From the NCBI RefSeq assembly GCF_003852235.1, contig NZ_CP027732.1, positions 2,356,001 through 2,420,000 of the forward strand: a DNA stretch of 64,000 nucleotides. Direction: 5' to 3'. Of this stretch, positions 53,127 to 62,504 are shown one piece after another (within the stretch, counting starts at the first letter, position 1; each line of letters starts with the position of its first letter). The translations under genes were made by a program, and so were the position numbers. Under the pieces are notes generated by a model. The model saw only the letters and a list, made by a program, of their open reading frames with translations. It was not told where the DNA came from and made no database searches. The DNA is from Pseudomonas sp. R4-35-07. GTDB taxonomy: Bacteria; Pseudomonadota; Gammaproteobacteria; Pseudomonadales; Pseudomonadaceae.

Positions 53127-53588
53127 TCACCAGGTCGCCGTATTCGGTAAATCCAAGGTGCCCCGCTCGACAAAGCGCATCGTCCCGAACAGTCCACCCG
53201 CCAGTTTGCCGCGCAGTACATAGGGCAGGTTATTCAAGCTCTGGGTCTGGCTCAGGCCCAAAGTCTGGCGCAATACGGTGAACGCCGAAACGCTGACCGG
53301 CACCATCAGCACGGCTTCGGAGAATCGCGGGATGCTGCCGGCCTGGTCGCTGACGCCCGAGGCCAATGGGCGGCCGTTGACCTCCAGGTCCAGGGCCACG
53401 CCGTTGTAGTCGATTGGCGTTTCATTGGGGTTCTGCACCCGCAGCTTCACGGCGAAGCGTACTTCCAGGTCCTGGCTTTGCAGGGGTTCGATGCCGACCA
53501 CGTTGATGTTGACCGGATCGCGATGGGGGAACAGCGCGCAGGCGCTCAAGGTCAGTAGCAACAGCGATAGAACCATGAGCTTGCGCAT
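53127..53588 (-). CDS. LEA/WHy-domain lipoprotein
   Basis: A 153-residue lipoprotein with the lipobox LLTLSACALF (Cys17). The mature part is a WHy/LEA14-type beta-sandwich (EVRFAVKLRVQNPNETPIDYNGVALDLEVNGRPLASG read in two pieces, then VSVSAFTVL). Such domains are found in plant water-stress proteins and in bacterial envelope lipoproteins of unknown role. It is separated by 12 bases from the permease upstream on the same strand and overlaps or abuts the GNAT gene downstream. Confidence 0.85.
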   Translation of the reverse strand: MRKLMVLSLLLLTLSACALFPHRDPVNINVVGIEPLQSQDLEVRFAVKLRVQNPNETPIDYNGVALDLEVNGRPLASGVSDQAGSIPRFSEAVLMVPVSVSAFTVLRQTLGLSQTQSLNNLPYVLRGKLAGGLFGTMRFVERGTLDLPNTATW

Positions 53589-53600
53589 ATAAAGGTGCTC

Positions 53601-55031
53601 CTAGTGTTTGGTGACGTCCGGGTCCTGCATGACCTTGAGGGTAGAGGACTCCGGATCGAATTCGTCTTCTTGCAGCTCTATGAACTCTTCCGGCAGGAAA
53701 ATGTTCAGCAAGATTGCACAGAACGCCCCTACGGTGATCGGTGATTCGAAAATGTTGTGCAGCGCCTTGGGCAGGTCGCGCAGCACTTCCGGCACGGCGG
53801 CCACGCCCAGGCCCATGCCTAGGGAAATCGCCACGATCAGCACATTGCGTCGGTGCAGCCCGGCTTCTGCGAGGATCTTGATGCCGGCCACGGCCACGGT
53901 GCCGAACATGATCAGGGTCGCGCCGCCCAGCACCGGCTTGGGCATCAATTGCAGCACCGCGCCGATCATCGGGAACAGACCCAGCAGCACCAGCAGGCCG
54001 GCGATGAAGTACGCCACGTAGCGGCTGGCGACGCCGGTCAGTTGGATCACGCCGTTGTTCTGGGCGAACGTTACCATCGGCAGGCTGTTGAAGGTGGCCG
54101 CCATGGCCGAGTTGAGCCCATCGGCCAACAGGCCGGATTTGATGCGCTTGATGTACAGCGGGCCCTTGACCGGCTGCTGGGAAATCATCGAGTTGGCCGT
54201 CAGATCCCCGGCGGCCTCCAGCGGCGAAATCAGGAAGATCACCGCCACCGGGATAAACGCCACCCAGTCGAACGAAAACCCGTACTTGAACGGCACCGGC
54301 ACGCTGATCAAGGGCACCTGGGGCAGGGCGGTCATGTCCACCCGGCCCAGCCACCACGCCACCACAAAGCCCAGGGTCAGGCCGATCACGATCGAGCCCA
54401 GGCGCAGGAACGGGTTGTCGAAGCGATTGAGCACCACGATGGTCAGCAGCACCAGCGCCGCCAGGCCCATGTTACTGGCGGCGCCCAAGTCGCCCGCACC
54501 AAAGCCGCCGGCCATGTCGGTCACCGCGACCTTGATCAGCGACAAGCCCATCAAGGTGATGATGGTGCCGGTGACCACCGGGGTAATCAGCTTGCGCAGC
54601 TTGCCGATGAACTGACTGAGCACCACTTCGATGAAGGCTGCAAAAAAACAGATGCCAAAGATCGTCGAAAGAATCTCATCAGTGCCGCCGCCGCGGGCCT
54701 TGACCATGAAGCCGGCACTCAGGATCACGCTGATAAAGGAAAAACTGGTGCCTTGCAGGCATAACAGCCCGGAGCCGATGGGGCCGAAGGTACGTGCCTG
54801 CACGAAGGTGCCGAGCCCCGAGACAAACAGCGCCATGCTCACCAGATAAGGCACTTCGCTTTCCAGGCCAAGCACGCCACCGACGATCAGGGTCGGCGTG
54901 ATAATGCCGACGAAGCTCGCCAGCACATGCTGCAAGGCGGCAAATATCGCCGCCGTGAAGTGCGGACGGTCTTCCAGGCCGTAGATCAGGTCGGATTTAT
55001 AGCGCGGGCGGGGGGCTTGAGCGTCAGACAA
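53601..55031 (-). CDS. NCS2 nucleobase:cation symporter (xanthine/uracil permease type)
   Basis: A 476-residue membrane protein with 12-14 helices. The family signature QNNGVIQLTGVASRY and the Gln motif in LISPLEAAGDLTANS are clear. Members import xanthine, uric acid, uracil or related bases. It starts at TTG 55031, giving SDAQAPRPRY; no ATG fits the family start. The start context is weak. Which base it carries is not known. It is first in an operon with the lipoprotein and the GNAT gene. Confidence 0.9.
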   Translation of the reverse strand: MSDAQAPRPRYKSDLIYGLEDRPHFTAAIFAALQHVLASFVGIITPTLIVGGVLGLESEVPYLVSMALFVSGLGTFVQARTFGPIGSGLLCLQGTSFSFISVILSAGFMVKARGGGTDEILSTIFGICFFAAFIEVVLSQFIGKLRKLITPVVTGTIITLMGLSLIKVAVTDMAGGFGAGDLGAASNMGLAALVLLTIVVLNRFDNPFLRLGSIVIGLTLGFVVAWWLGRVDMTALPQVPLISVPVPFKYGFSFDWVAFIPVAVIFLISPLEAAGDLTANSMISQQPVKGPLYIKRIKSGLLADGLNSAMAATFNSLPMVTFAQNNGVIQLTGVASRYVAYFIAGLLVLLGLFPMIGAVLQLMPKPVLGGATLIMFGTVAVAGIKILAEAGLHRRNVLIVAISLGMGLGVAAVPEVLRDLPKALHNIFESPITVGAFCAILLNIFLPEEFIELQEDEFDPESSTLKVMQDPDVTKH

Positions 55032-55264
55032 AATGAGGGCTCGGGTCAGAAAAGGGAGGCGCAGGATGCCAGAAACGGCCAGTCGTCAGAAGTGTAATAA
55101 ATTATTTATAAAGCGCCTGCATAAAACGTCGACATCAGCCGATACCCCGTATAGGCCCACCTATCCATTACACCAGGGGGTGGCCAAGGTCTGGGTAGCG
55201 CGTTGGCGCTGACGGATCGATTCGCGGCAGGCCGCTGGCGAACATCACTTCTGAGAGCCCCCTT

Positions 55265-56890
55265 ATGTCCCTGCGTCATCTGAATATCGCCCCTCGCGCA
55301 TTTCTCGGGTTTGCCTTCATTGCAGTCCTGGTGGTCATTTTGGGAGTATTTGCGGTCAACCGCATGACCCTGATGCGCCAGGCTTCGCTGGACATGAGCA
55401 CCAATCAGCTGCCCAGTGTGACGTACCTGGGGCATATGACGGAAAACGTGTTGCGCATGCGCATCCTGTCCTTTCGCGTGCTGGTCAACCGTGAGCCGGC
55501 GGCCCTGCAGGAAGCTGAAGCCCGCATCGGTGTGTTGGTGGACAAGGTCAGGGTCGCGCAGACCCATTACGCCGCGTTGCCGGCAGATGCCGAGGAGGCG
55601 GTGCTGTATAAGGCATTCGCCACTACCTTGGACAACTACGTCAAAGCCCAGGCCGACATGATTGCCCTGTCCAGGCAAGACAAGGTCGATGAAATGCGCG
55701 CCCTGATCAACAGCCGTATCAAGGAAGGCACCGACCAGATGGGCGAGCAGTTGAACAAACTGATCGCCCTCAACGCCGCCGGCGCCAAGGCTGCCGATAC
55801 CCAGGCAGAGCACAGTTACGAAGGCGCCATTACCGGCGTCATCGTGGTGTCGGTCGCCGCTGCGTTGCTGACGGTGTTGCTGGCCTGGCTGCTGACCCGC
55901 AGCATCGTCACGCCGTTGCGCAAGGCCGTGCAAGCGGCTGAAAGCATCGCCGGCGGCAACCTGACGACAACCATCGAGGACGACGGCAAGGACGAACCGG
56001 CGCGCCTGATCAGTGCCTTGTCGACCATGCAGGCCAACCTGCGCCAGACCATCCAGCACATTGCAGGCTCGGCCACGCAGCTTGGGTCGGCTGCCGAAGA
56101 ACTGAGCGCAGTCACCGAAGAAGCCTCCCGTGGCTTGCAACAGCAGAACAATGAAATCGACCAGGCGGCCACGGCGGTCAATGAGATGACTGCAGCCGTG
56201 GAAGAGGTGGCGCGCAATGCGGTGTCCACCTCCGAAGCGTCCGGCCAGTCCAACCAGGCGGCGCGGGAAGGGCGCGACCGGGTGGTGGAGACGGTCGGGG
56301 CAATCCAGACCATGACCCAGGATGTGCAGAACACGGCGGCGATGATCGAAGGGCTGGCAGCGCAAGGACGTGACATCGGTAAGGTACTGGACGTGATCCG
56401 TGCGATTGCCGAGCAGACCAACCTGTTGGCGCTCAACGCCGCGATCGAAGCGGCGCGTGCCGGTGAAGCCGGGCGTGGCTTCGCGGTGGTGGCCGACGAA
56501 GTGCGGGCGCTGGCCCATCGCACCGCGCAGTCCACCCAGGAAATCGAGAAAATGGTCGCCGGCATCCAGAACGGCACCGGTGAAGCCGTGCAATCCATGC
56601 AGCAGAGCAACCAGCGCACCCAACACACCCTGGAACTGGCCCGCGCCGCTGGCGTTGCGCTGGAGCAGATCACCCAGTCGATCAGCCTGATCAACGAACG
56701 CAACCTGGTGATCGCCAGCGCCTCGGAAGAGCAGGCTCAGGTGTCGCGCGAAGTGGACCGCAATCTGGTGAACATCCGTGACCTGGCGACGCAGTCGGCA
56801 GCGGGCGCCAACCAGACCAGCGCGGCCAGCCATGAGCTGTCGCGGTTGGCGGTGGATTTGAATGGAATGGTGGCCAAGTTCGTTATCTGA
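55265..56890 (+). CDS. Methyl-accepting chemotaxis protein
   Basis: A 541-residue chemoreceptor. One helix lies at residues 13-35, a periplasmic four-helix-bundle sensor domain follows to about 190, then a second helix ([20 protein letters not shown]), a HAMP domain and a long cytoplasmic coiled coil. The signalling tip [37 protein letters not shown] (read in pieces) is highly conserved. It senses an unknown compound and signals to CheA. No che genes are nearby, as is common for pseudomonad receptors. It ends with no CheR-binding pentapeptide that I can see. Confidence 0.93.
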   Translation: MSLRHLNIAPRAFLGFAFIAVLVVILGVFAVNRMTLMRQASLDMSTNQLPSVTYLGHMTENVLRMRILSFRVLVNREPAALQEAEARIGVLVDKVRVAQTHYAALPADAEEAVLYKAFATTLDNYVKAQADMIALSRQDKVDEMRALINSRIKEGTDQMGEQLNKLIALNAAGAKAADTQAEHSYEGAITGVIVVSVAAALLTVLLAWLLTRSIVTPLRKAVQAAESIAGGNLTTTIEDDGKDEPARLISALSTMQANLRQTIQHIAGSATQLGSAAEELSAVTEEASRGLQQQNNEIDQAATAVNEMTAAVEEVARNAVSTSEASGQSNQAAREGRDRVVETVGAIQTMTQDVQNTAAMIEGLAAQGRDIGKVLDVIRAIAEQTNLLALNAAIEAARAGEAGRGFAVVADEVRALAHRTAQSTQEIEKMVAGIQNGTGEAVQSMQQSNQRTQHTLELARAAGVALEQITQSISLINERNLVIASASEEQAQVSREVDRNLVNIRDLATQSAAGANQTSAASHELSRLAVDLNGMVAKFVI

Positions 56891-56911
56891 CCATTTGAAA
56901 TGCAGGCAAAA

Positions 56912-56932
56912 AGTGGGAGGGGGCTTGCCCTG
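56912..56932. repeat. Single truncated REP element
   Basis: AGTGGGAGGGGGCTTGCCCT lacks the usual CCCGAT end and has no partner arm. It lies just after the chemoreceptor stop. Confidence 0.75.
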
Positions 56933-56939
56933 ATGCCAT

Positions 56940-57038
56940 TGTAGGAGCGAGCTTGCTCGCGAAGAACTCAGGGGCCCCGCGTTCATTCAGAATGAACGTG
57001 TTGCCTAGACGTTTTTCGCGAGCAAGCTCGCTCCTACA
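56940..57038. repeat. Inverted repeat of a second REP type (GTAGGAGCGAGCTTGCTCGC)
   Basis: TGTAGGAGCGAGCTTGCTCG faces CGAGCAAGCTCGCTCCTACA around a loop that holds a further small hairpin (CGTTCATTCAGAATGAACG). It belongs to a REP family different from the GGGGGCTTGCCCCC type. It separates the chemoreceptor gene and kguD. Confidence 0.88.
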
Positions 57039-57055
57039 GTGATAGGGCTCGCCCC

Positions 57056-58030
57056 TTATTTCCAGGCGCCTGGGTTCACCAGGTTCTGCGGCCGCTCGCC
57101 GGATAACGCCTGCAGCAGATTATCCACCGCACATTTGGCCATCGCCTCGCGTGTCTCATGGGTCGCCGAGCCTATGTGCGGCGTCGCCACCACATTGTTC
57201 AACCGCAGCAGCGGCGATGCGTGGTCGAGCGGTTCTTTCTCGAACACATCCAACCCGGCCGCGCGAATGGTGCGCTGTTGCAAGGCTTCGACCAGCGCCG
57301 CTTCGTCCACCACCTTGCCCCGGGAAATGTTGATAAAGATCGTCTCCGGCCCCATCAACGCGAACTCTTCAGCGCCAATCAGCTTCTCGGTTTCAGCCGT
57401 CAGCGGCAAGGTCAGGCAGACAAAATCGGCCTCTTTGAGCAGTTCCGGCAAGCTGCGGTACTGCGCGCCAAAACGCGCCTCTACCGCAGGCTTGGGCGAA
57501 TGGCTGTGGTAGATCACCGGCATGCCGAAGCCAAAATGCCCACGCTGGGCCAAGGCTTCGCCGATTCGACCCATGCCGATGATGCCCAGAGTCTTGCCGT
57601 GTACATCGCTGCCGAAGTGTGCCGGGCCGATGTTCTTGTTCCATTGGCCGGCGCGCACCATGTCGGCCAGTTCCACCACGCGTCGGGCAGTCGCCAGGAT
57701 CAGCGCAAAGCCGGTGTCGGCGGTGGTTTCGGTGAGCACATCCGGGGTGTTGCTGAGCAAGATGCCGCGCTGGGTGAGGTAGTCGATGTCGTAGTTGTCC
57801 ACCCCCACGGAAACGCTCGCCACTGCCGCAAGCTTCGGCGCCAGATCAAGCAGCCCGGCATCCAGGCGCAGGCTGGCGCCCAACAGCCCGTCGGCGTTGG
57901 GCAGGGCGCTGCGCAGTTGGGCCAGGCCAGCCTCGTCCAGTGAATCGATCAGGGTCACGTCGGCCTGCTCATGCAGGCGGGCCATCAGCGGCGCGGAGAG
58001 TTTCTTGTATAAAATCACGGATTTTTTCAT
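57056..58030 (-). CDS. kguD: 2-ketogluconate-6-phosphate reductase (D-2-hydroxyacid dehydrogenase family)
   Basis: The 324-residue enzyme has a D-2-hydroxyacid dehydrogenase fold: HGKTLGIIGMGRIG (NAD(P) loop), NISRGKVVDE with catalytic Arg, and TPHIGSATHETRE with catalytic His. By gene order it is KguD, which reduces 2-keto-6-phosphogluconate to 6-phosphogluconate. Related GhrB/TkrA reductases share the fold. It overlaps kguT by one base (TGATG), so the operon kguE-K-T-D is tightly coupled. Confidence 0.9.
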   Translation of the reverse strand: MKKSVILYKKLSAPLMARLHEQADVTLIDSLDEAGLAQLRSALPNADGLLGASLRLDAGLLDLAPKLAAVASVSVGVDNYDIDYLTQRGILLSNTPDVLTETTADTGFALILATARRVVELADMVRAGQWNKNIGPAHFGSDVHGKTLGIIGMGRIGEALAQRGHFGFGMPVIYHSHSPKPAVEARFGAQYRSLPELLKEADFVCLTLPLTAETEKLIGAEEFALMGPETIFINISRGKVVDEAALVEALQQRTIRAAGLDVFEKEPLDHASPLLRLNNVVATPHIGSATHETREAMAKCAVDNLLQALSGERPQNLVNPGAWK

Positions 58031-59325
58031 CAGGAATTGGCCTTCATTTCGAGGGTAGCCACGGGCTCGCGTACGCGGTCGCTGGCGCCGGGCTTGAGGA
58101 AAATCGTCAGCACCACCGACAGCATCAACGCACCGCTCATCAACAGGTACGAAGCGCCCGGCGAACCGGTGCTGCTATTGAGGTAACCCACCAGGTACGA
58201 ACCGCCGAACGAGCCCAGTGCGCCCATGCTGTTGATCAGCGCCATGGCGCCGCCGGCGACGTTGGCCGGAAGGATTTCCGGAACGATGGCGAAGAACGGA
58301 CCATAAGGCGCGTACATGCACGCCCCGGCGATCACCAGCAGGGTGTAGGACCACCAGAAGTGTTCAGCCCCGAGCGCGTAGGAGGCATAGAACGCGATGG
58401 AGGCAACCAACAGCGGCGGCCAGACGAAGCGTTTACGCTTTTGCAGCTTGTCCGAACCCCAGGACACCACCAACATGCCGATCACCGCTGCGAGGTAAGG
58501 CAGGGCTGACAGCCAGCCGGCTTCGACCATGTCCATCTTCAGGCCGGCCTTGAGGATCGACGGCAGCCACAACACGAAGCCGTACACGCCAATGCTCCAG
58601 CAGAAGAACTGCAGCGCCAGGATGATCACCTTCGGCGAGCGAAAGGCCTCGGCGTAGTTCTTCACCGCCTTGATCCCGACTTGCTCGGCGGCCAGGGCAG
58701 TTTCCAGGCTGTGCTTTTCCGTGTCGCTCAGCCACTTGGCGTCCTTGGGACGCTCGTCGGCCAGCTTCCACCAGATAAATGCCCATAACACCGCCGGCAG
58801 GCCCTCGATGATAAACATCCAGCGCCAGCTGAAATGCTGCACCAGATAGCCCGAGACCACCGACATCCACAGCATGGTCACCGGGTTGCCGAGGATCAGG
58901 AAGGTGTTGGCCCGCGAGCGTTCCGCACGGGTGAACCAGTGGCACAGGTACACCAGCATCGCCGGCATCACCGCCGCCTCGACCACCCCGAGCATGAAGC
59001 GGATGACGATCAGCATGTAGGCGTTGGAGACCACCCCGGTCAGGGTAGCCAGGCCGCCCCACAGGATCAGGCTGACGAAAATCAGCTTTTTGACGCTGCG
59101 CTTCTGCGCGTAGATCGCCCCCGGCACCTGGAAGAAAAAGTAGCCAAGGAAAAACAGCGCGCCGAGCAGGGACGACATGCCCGGGGTGATCATCAGGTCT
59201 TCGGCCATCCCCGAGGCGGCGGCGAAGCCGTAGTTGGCGCGGTCCAGGTAGGCCAGGCTGTAGGTGATAAACACGATGGGCATGATGTACCACCAACGGC
59301 GGGTGGCGAGTTTCACGGTTTCCAT
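58030..59325 (-). CDS. kguT: 2-ketogluconate transporter (MFS)
   Basis: The 431-residue, 12-helix MFS carrier has the ACS-family segments IVFITYSLAYLDRANYGFAA and GVVEAAVMPAMLVYLCHWF. Its position in kguE-K-T-D names it as KguT, importer of 2-ketogluconate made by periplasmic oxidation of glucose. The AGGAGC ribosome site is good. It starts 54 bases after kguK. Confidence 0.9.
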   Translation of the reverse strand: METVKLATRRWWYIMPIVFITYSLAYLDRANYGFAAASGMAEDLMITPGMSSLLGALFFLGYFFFQVPGAIYAQKRSVKKLIFVSLILWGGLATLTGVVSNAYMLIVIRFMLGVVEAAVMPAMLVYLCHWFTRAERSRANTFLILGNPVTMLWMSVVSGYLVQHFSWRWMFIIEGLPAVLWAFIWWKLADERPKDAKWLSDTEKHSLETALAAEQVGIKAVKNYAEAFRSPKVIILALQFFCWSIGVYGFVLWLPSILKAGLKMDMVEAGWLSALPYLAAVIGMLVVSWGSDKLQKRKRFVWPPLLVASIAFYASYALGAEHFWWSYTLLVIAGACMYAPYGPFFAIVPEILPANVAGGAMALINSMGALGSFGGSYLVGYLNSSTGSPGASYLLMSGALMLSVVLTIFLKPGASDRVREPVATLEMKANS

Positions 59326-59379
59326 AAGGTTGCTCCTGAGCTTGTTGTAGTTGTGGCAACAGGGAGAGTGGGTAATGGG

Positions 59380-60321
59380 TCAAGCAACGGATCGGCTGGG
59401 TAATTCGGCGCGGGTGGGCAGCCCTTCCATGTCGCCGCGGCTCTGCACGGCGCGGCTGCCGATCCAGTTGCCGCGTTGTACCGCCTCGGGAAAGCTGGCG
59501 TTTTCCAGCAGGGCGCTGATCATGCCCACGGCAAAACCATCGCCGGCGCCCACGGTGTCGACCACCTTGTCCACGCGCACGGCGGCGACAAAGCCCTGGT
59601 CCATCTGGGTGCGGTAATACGCGCCATCGGGCCCGAGTTTGATTGCCACCGCTTCGGCGCCCTGGTCGAGGTAGAACGCGGCAATATCCGCCGGGTCATC
59701 GAAGCCGGTGAGCAGCTGGCCTTCGCCCAGGCCGGGCAATACCCAGTCAGCCAGGCCGGCCAGGGCGTTGATTTCGCGGATCATCTGCGCCTGGCTGGCC
59801 CACAGCGAGGGGCGCAGGTTCGGGTCGAAGGACACGCTGCGCCCGGCCTTGCGCATCTGTGTCATCAACTCCACGGACAATTCGCGGGTGGCCTCGGACA
59901 ACGCCGGCACAATCCCGGTGGCATGCAGGTGGCGGGCTTGCAACAGGGCCGGGCTGATGGCCGCAATCGACAGATGGCTGGCCGCCGAACCTTTGCGGAA
60001 GTACTCCACCTGAGGATCGGCGCCAGCTTCTTCGCGGGACTTGAGCTGAAAACCGGTGGGGTGCAGCGGGTCGATGGCCACGTGGCTGCAGTCCAGGCCT
60101 TCGTTGACCAGGGTATCGACCACGAAGCGCCCGAGGGAGTCGTTACCCACCCGGCTCAACCACGCGACATTGAAACCCAGGCGCGACAGGCCAATCGCGA
60201 CATTGCTGTCGGCCCCGGCAATGCGCTTGTGAAACTGGCCGACCTGGGCCAGGTCGCCGGTCTGCTCGGCGACGAACATCGCCATGGTCTCGCCAAACGA
60301 CAGGATATCGATCTCAGACAT
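59380..60321 (-). CDS. kguK: 2-ketogluconate kinase (PfkB family)
   Basis: The 313-residue kinase has the PfkB signature [12 protein letters not shown] near the C-terminus with the catalytic Asp, and the N-terminal [15 protein letters not shown] sugar loop. It phosphorylates 2-ketogluconate to 2-keto-6-phosphogluconate. I start at ATG 60321, after GGAGAA; the frame extends to 60348. It overlaps kguE by eight bases. Confidence 0.92.
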   Translation of the reverse strand: MSEIDILSFGETMAMFVAEQTGDLAQVGQFHKRIAGADSNVAIGLSRLGFNVAWLSRVGNDSLGRFVVDTLVNEGLDCSHVAIDPLHPTGFQLKSREEAGADPQVEYFRKGSAASHLSIAAISPALLQARHLHATGIVPALSEATRELSVELMTQMRKAGRSVSFDPNLRPSLWASQAQMIREINALAGLADWVLPGLGEGQLLTGFDDPADIAAFYLDQGAEAVAIKLGPDGAYYRTQMDQGFVAAVRVDKVVDTVGAGDGFAVGMISALLENASFPEAVQRGNWIGSRAVQSRGDMEGLPTRAELPSRSVA

Positions 60322-61096
60322 GGGCATTCTCCACGCGGGGTTGGCCAAGGCGGGCGAGGGTGGCGACCTGTTGCGCGGTGACCTGGATCAGGTCGTCGCC
60401 CTGCAGCGGAAATTCCACCGCCCGGGTAATACCTTGGGTCATGTGCGTGAGCAGTTGTTCCCACAGATGCAGGTCGGTCGCGCCAGGCGGCTGGGCTACC
60501 AGCTTGCCGTCCGGGCGACGGGCCACGGCCTTGCAGTGCAAGTAGTCCACGTGCCGGCCCAGCAGGCGCGCGGCGGTGAGCGCGGATTGGTCCTGCCATT
60601 GCCAGTTGCCGATGTCGAAGGTCATCCTGACCGGCAGGCCCAGGCGGTCGACCTCGGTGAAAAACCGTTGCATCGGCTCGATCCGCCCACCGTGCAGGGT
60701 CTGGTCATTTTCTACCAGCAGCTTGACCGCGTGGCGATTGAGCAGGGCGTGCAGGCTTTCGAGGTCGTTGGTGTCGGTGAAGTAACCCAGGGACACTTTC
60801 AGCCAGCGCGAGCCGAAGGCCTGGGCGCGGTCCAGGGTCGCGGCCAAGTCTGCATTGGGCTGGGCTCGGCCGGCAACCCAGAGTTCCAGGGGCGAGGAAA
60901 ATACCGACTCCAGGCCTTGCTCGGCGGCGGCCTGGGCCAGGGTGCCAGGCGGTTCGGTGGTCAGCAGTTCTTCACGCCATTCGATGCGCCGGGCACCGGC
61001 GGCGTGCAGCAGCGCGACAAAACTCAATTGGCCCTGCTGGCGGACCAGATCGGCGCCGTAACTGGAAAGGCTGATGGAGACGGGATATTCATGCAT
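60314..61096 (-). CDS. kguE: KguE, sugar-phosphate isomerase/epimerase family
   Basis: The 260-residue TIM-barrel protein belongs to the xylose-isomerase-like AP-endonuclease-2 superfamily ([31 protein letters not shown]). It is the first gene of the 2-ketogluconate operon in Pseudomonas; its exact reaction is not settled. A PtxS operator lies 14 bases upstream of the start. AGAGGT ribosome site. Confidence 0.9.
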   Translation of the reverse strand: MHEYPVSISLSSYGADLVRQQGQLSFVALLHAAGARRIEWREELLTTEPPGTLAQAAAEQGLESVFSSPLELWVAGRAQPNADLAATLDRAQAFGSRWLKVSLGYFTDTNDLESLHALLNRHAVKLLVENDQTLHGGRIEPMQRFFTEVDRLGLPVRMTFDIGNWQWQDQSALTAARLLGRHVDYLHCKAVARRPDGKLVAQPPGATDLHLWEQLLTHMTQGITRAVEFPLQGDDLIQVTAQQVATLARLGQPRVENAHV

Positions 61097-61109
61097 TGTT
61101 GTTTACCTC

Positions 61110-61123
61110 TGAAACCGGTTTCA
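61110..61123. promoter_or_regulatory. PtxS operator of the kgu operon
   Basis: TGAAACCGGTTTCA is the perfect palindrome known to bind PtxS in Pseudomonas. It lies just upstream of the kguE start, in the promoter. 2-ketogluconate releases PtxS from it. Confidence 0.92.
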
Positions 61124-61142
61124 TTTTTATGCGCAGAACAAA

Positions 61143-61232
61143 ATGTGGGAGGGGGCTTGCCCCCGATAGCGTTGGGTCAGCTACAGCTAAGCTGACGGAT
61201 ATACCGCAATCGGGGGCAAGCCCCCTCCCACA
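61143..61232. repeat. REPIN overlapping the 3' end of ptxS
   Basis: An inverted pair of GGGAGGGGGCTTGCCCCCGAT elements. Its right arm is translated as the last residues of ptxS, as described for that gene. Confidence 0.88.
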
Positions 61233-62242
61233 GGGAGTTGGGTGGAGCCTCGGATGATCAGTTGGGGCAAAAAATCCAGGGTACGCGTGGGGGCTGTATC
61301 GCCACGCAAACGCTTGAGCAGGCAGTCGAACGCGCTGGCACCAATCGCCTCGGTCGGCTGGGCGAGCGCTGTGATGCCACTGCCCACCAGCGGATACCAG
61401 TCGAGGTCATCCAGGGCAATCAGGCCAATATCGTTGAACAGGTGGCAGCCCAACGCCTTGAGCGCACGGGTGCACGCCAGCGCCGCCACGCCGTTGGCGC
61501 AGAACAGCGCTTTGCGCGCAGGTTTGGCCAGGAAGACGCGCAGGTGATTTTCCAGCGCGTCGTTCAACTCGAGTACGGCGCCGTTCATGTCCGGGCGGTT
61601 GGCGACTTCAGTTTTGAAACTGTGCAGGCGTTCGAGCCGTGAACTGGTGCCGTCGGTCGCCTCGCTCACCAGCAGCACCTCGCGATAACCCTGCTGCTCA
61701 AGGTGTTCCAGCGCCATACGCACCGCCGCCGGGTTGTCCAGCCCCACCAGGTCGCTGTGCAGCGGCTCGACCTTGCGGTCCACCAGCACCAGGGGCATTT
61801 CCCGTTGCAGTTCCAGCAGTTGGTCGAGGTGATGGCCGAGGGTGTTCACGATCAACCCTTCGATGTTGTACGAACGCAGCGCCGCCAGATGCTGGCGCTC
61901 TTGTTCGTCATCGCGGTCGGTGTTGCATACCACCAGGCTATAGCCATGCTGGCGGCAGGCGGTTTCGACACCGTGCATCACCGCAATGGAATAGGGGTTG
62001 CGGATATCAGCCACCAGCATGCCGATCAGGCGCGTGCGCCCACGTTTGAGGCCACGCGCCATCTGGTTGGGGCGGTAGCCAAGTTCATCGATGGCTTGCT
62101 CGATGCGCAGGGCGATGGCATCGGAGAGCAGGGCGCGGTCATCGCCGATAAAACGCGACACGCTGGCCTTGGACACACCTGCGCGCTCGGCGACATCAAG
62201 CATGGTCACACGGCTGCGCTGGGCGGCGGAAAATGAAGTCAC
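61187..62242 (-). CDS. ptxS: PtxS, LacI-family repressor of 2-ketogluconate use
   Basis: The 351-residue protein has the LacI helix-turn-helix TMLDVAERAGVSKASVSRFI and an effector domain (LIGMLVADIRNPYSIAVMHG, LIALDDLDWYPLVGSGITAL). It starts at GTG 62242. It represses the kgu operon and itself, with TGAAACCGGTTTCA at both promoters, and is released by 2-ketogluconate. Its last 15 residues (PVGGGLPPIAVYPSA) come from a REP element inserted at the 3' end. The natural end is probably near GSTQL. Confidence 0.95.
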   Translation of the reverse strand: MTSFSAAQRSRVTMLDVAERAGVSKASVSRFIGDDRALLSDAIALRIEQAIDELGYRPNQMARGLKRGRTRLIGMLVADIRNPYSIAVMHGVETACRQHGYSLVVCNTDRDDEQERQHLAALRSYNIEGLIVNTLGHHLDQLLELQREMPLVLVDRKVEPLHSDLVGLDNPAAVRMALEHLEQQGYREVLLVSEATDGTSSRLERLHSFKTEVANRPDMNGAVLELNDALENHLRVFLAKPARKALFCANGVAALACTRALKALGCHLFNDIGLIALDDLDWYPLVGSGITALAQPTEAIGASAFDCLLKRLRGDTAPTRTLDFLPQLIIRGSTQLPVGGGLPPIAVYPSA

Positions 62243-62286
62243 GGTGGCGGGCCTTTCTTATTGGAATAGAAAATTGTGGGTCAGGC

Positions 62287-62300
62287 TGAAACCGGTTTCA
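62287..62300. promoter_or_regulatory. PtxS operator of ptxS
   Basis: A second TGAAACCGGTTTCA, 45 bases upstream of the ptxS start codon, for autoregulation. Confidence 0.92.
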
Positions 62301-62504
62301 GGAGACACCACACCGTGCGAGTCGTCAAGAAAAAACCTAATGGATCTACGTTTGTGATCGGCTGGAATCCGACGAATGGATAGCTACACCTGTGAGTTCT
62401 GACAGTATCGAACGGGTGTGATTGAGGCTTTAATTTCTACAACCCCAGGCCGGCTTATACGGTGATCGCTGGTTATTCCCGGCTGCAATGTTGAGGAAAT
62501 ATTT

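Noticed and set aside
55106..56986. 626-residue minus-strand frame
   Set aside because: Antisense of the chemoreceptor gene with no recognisable protein features.
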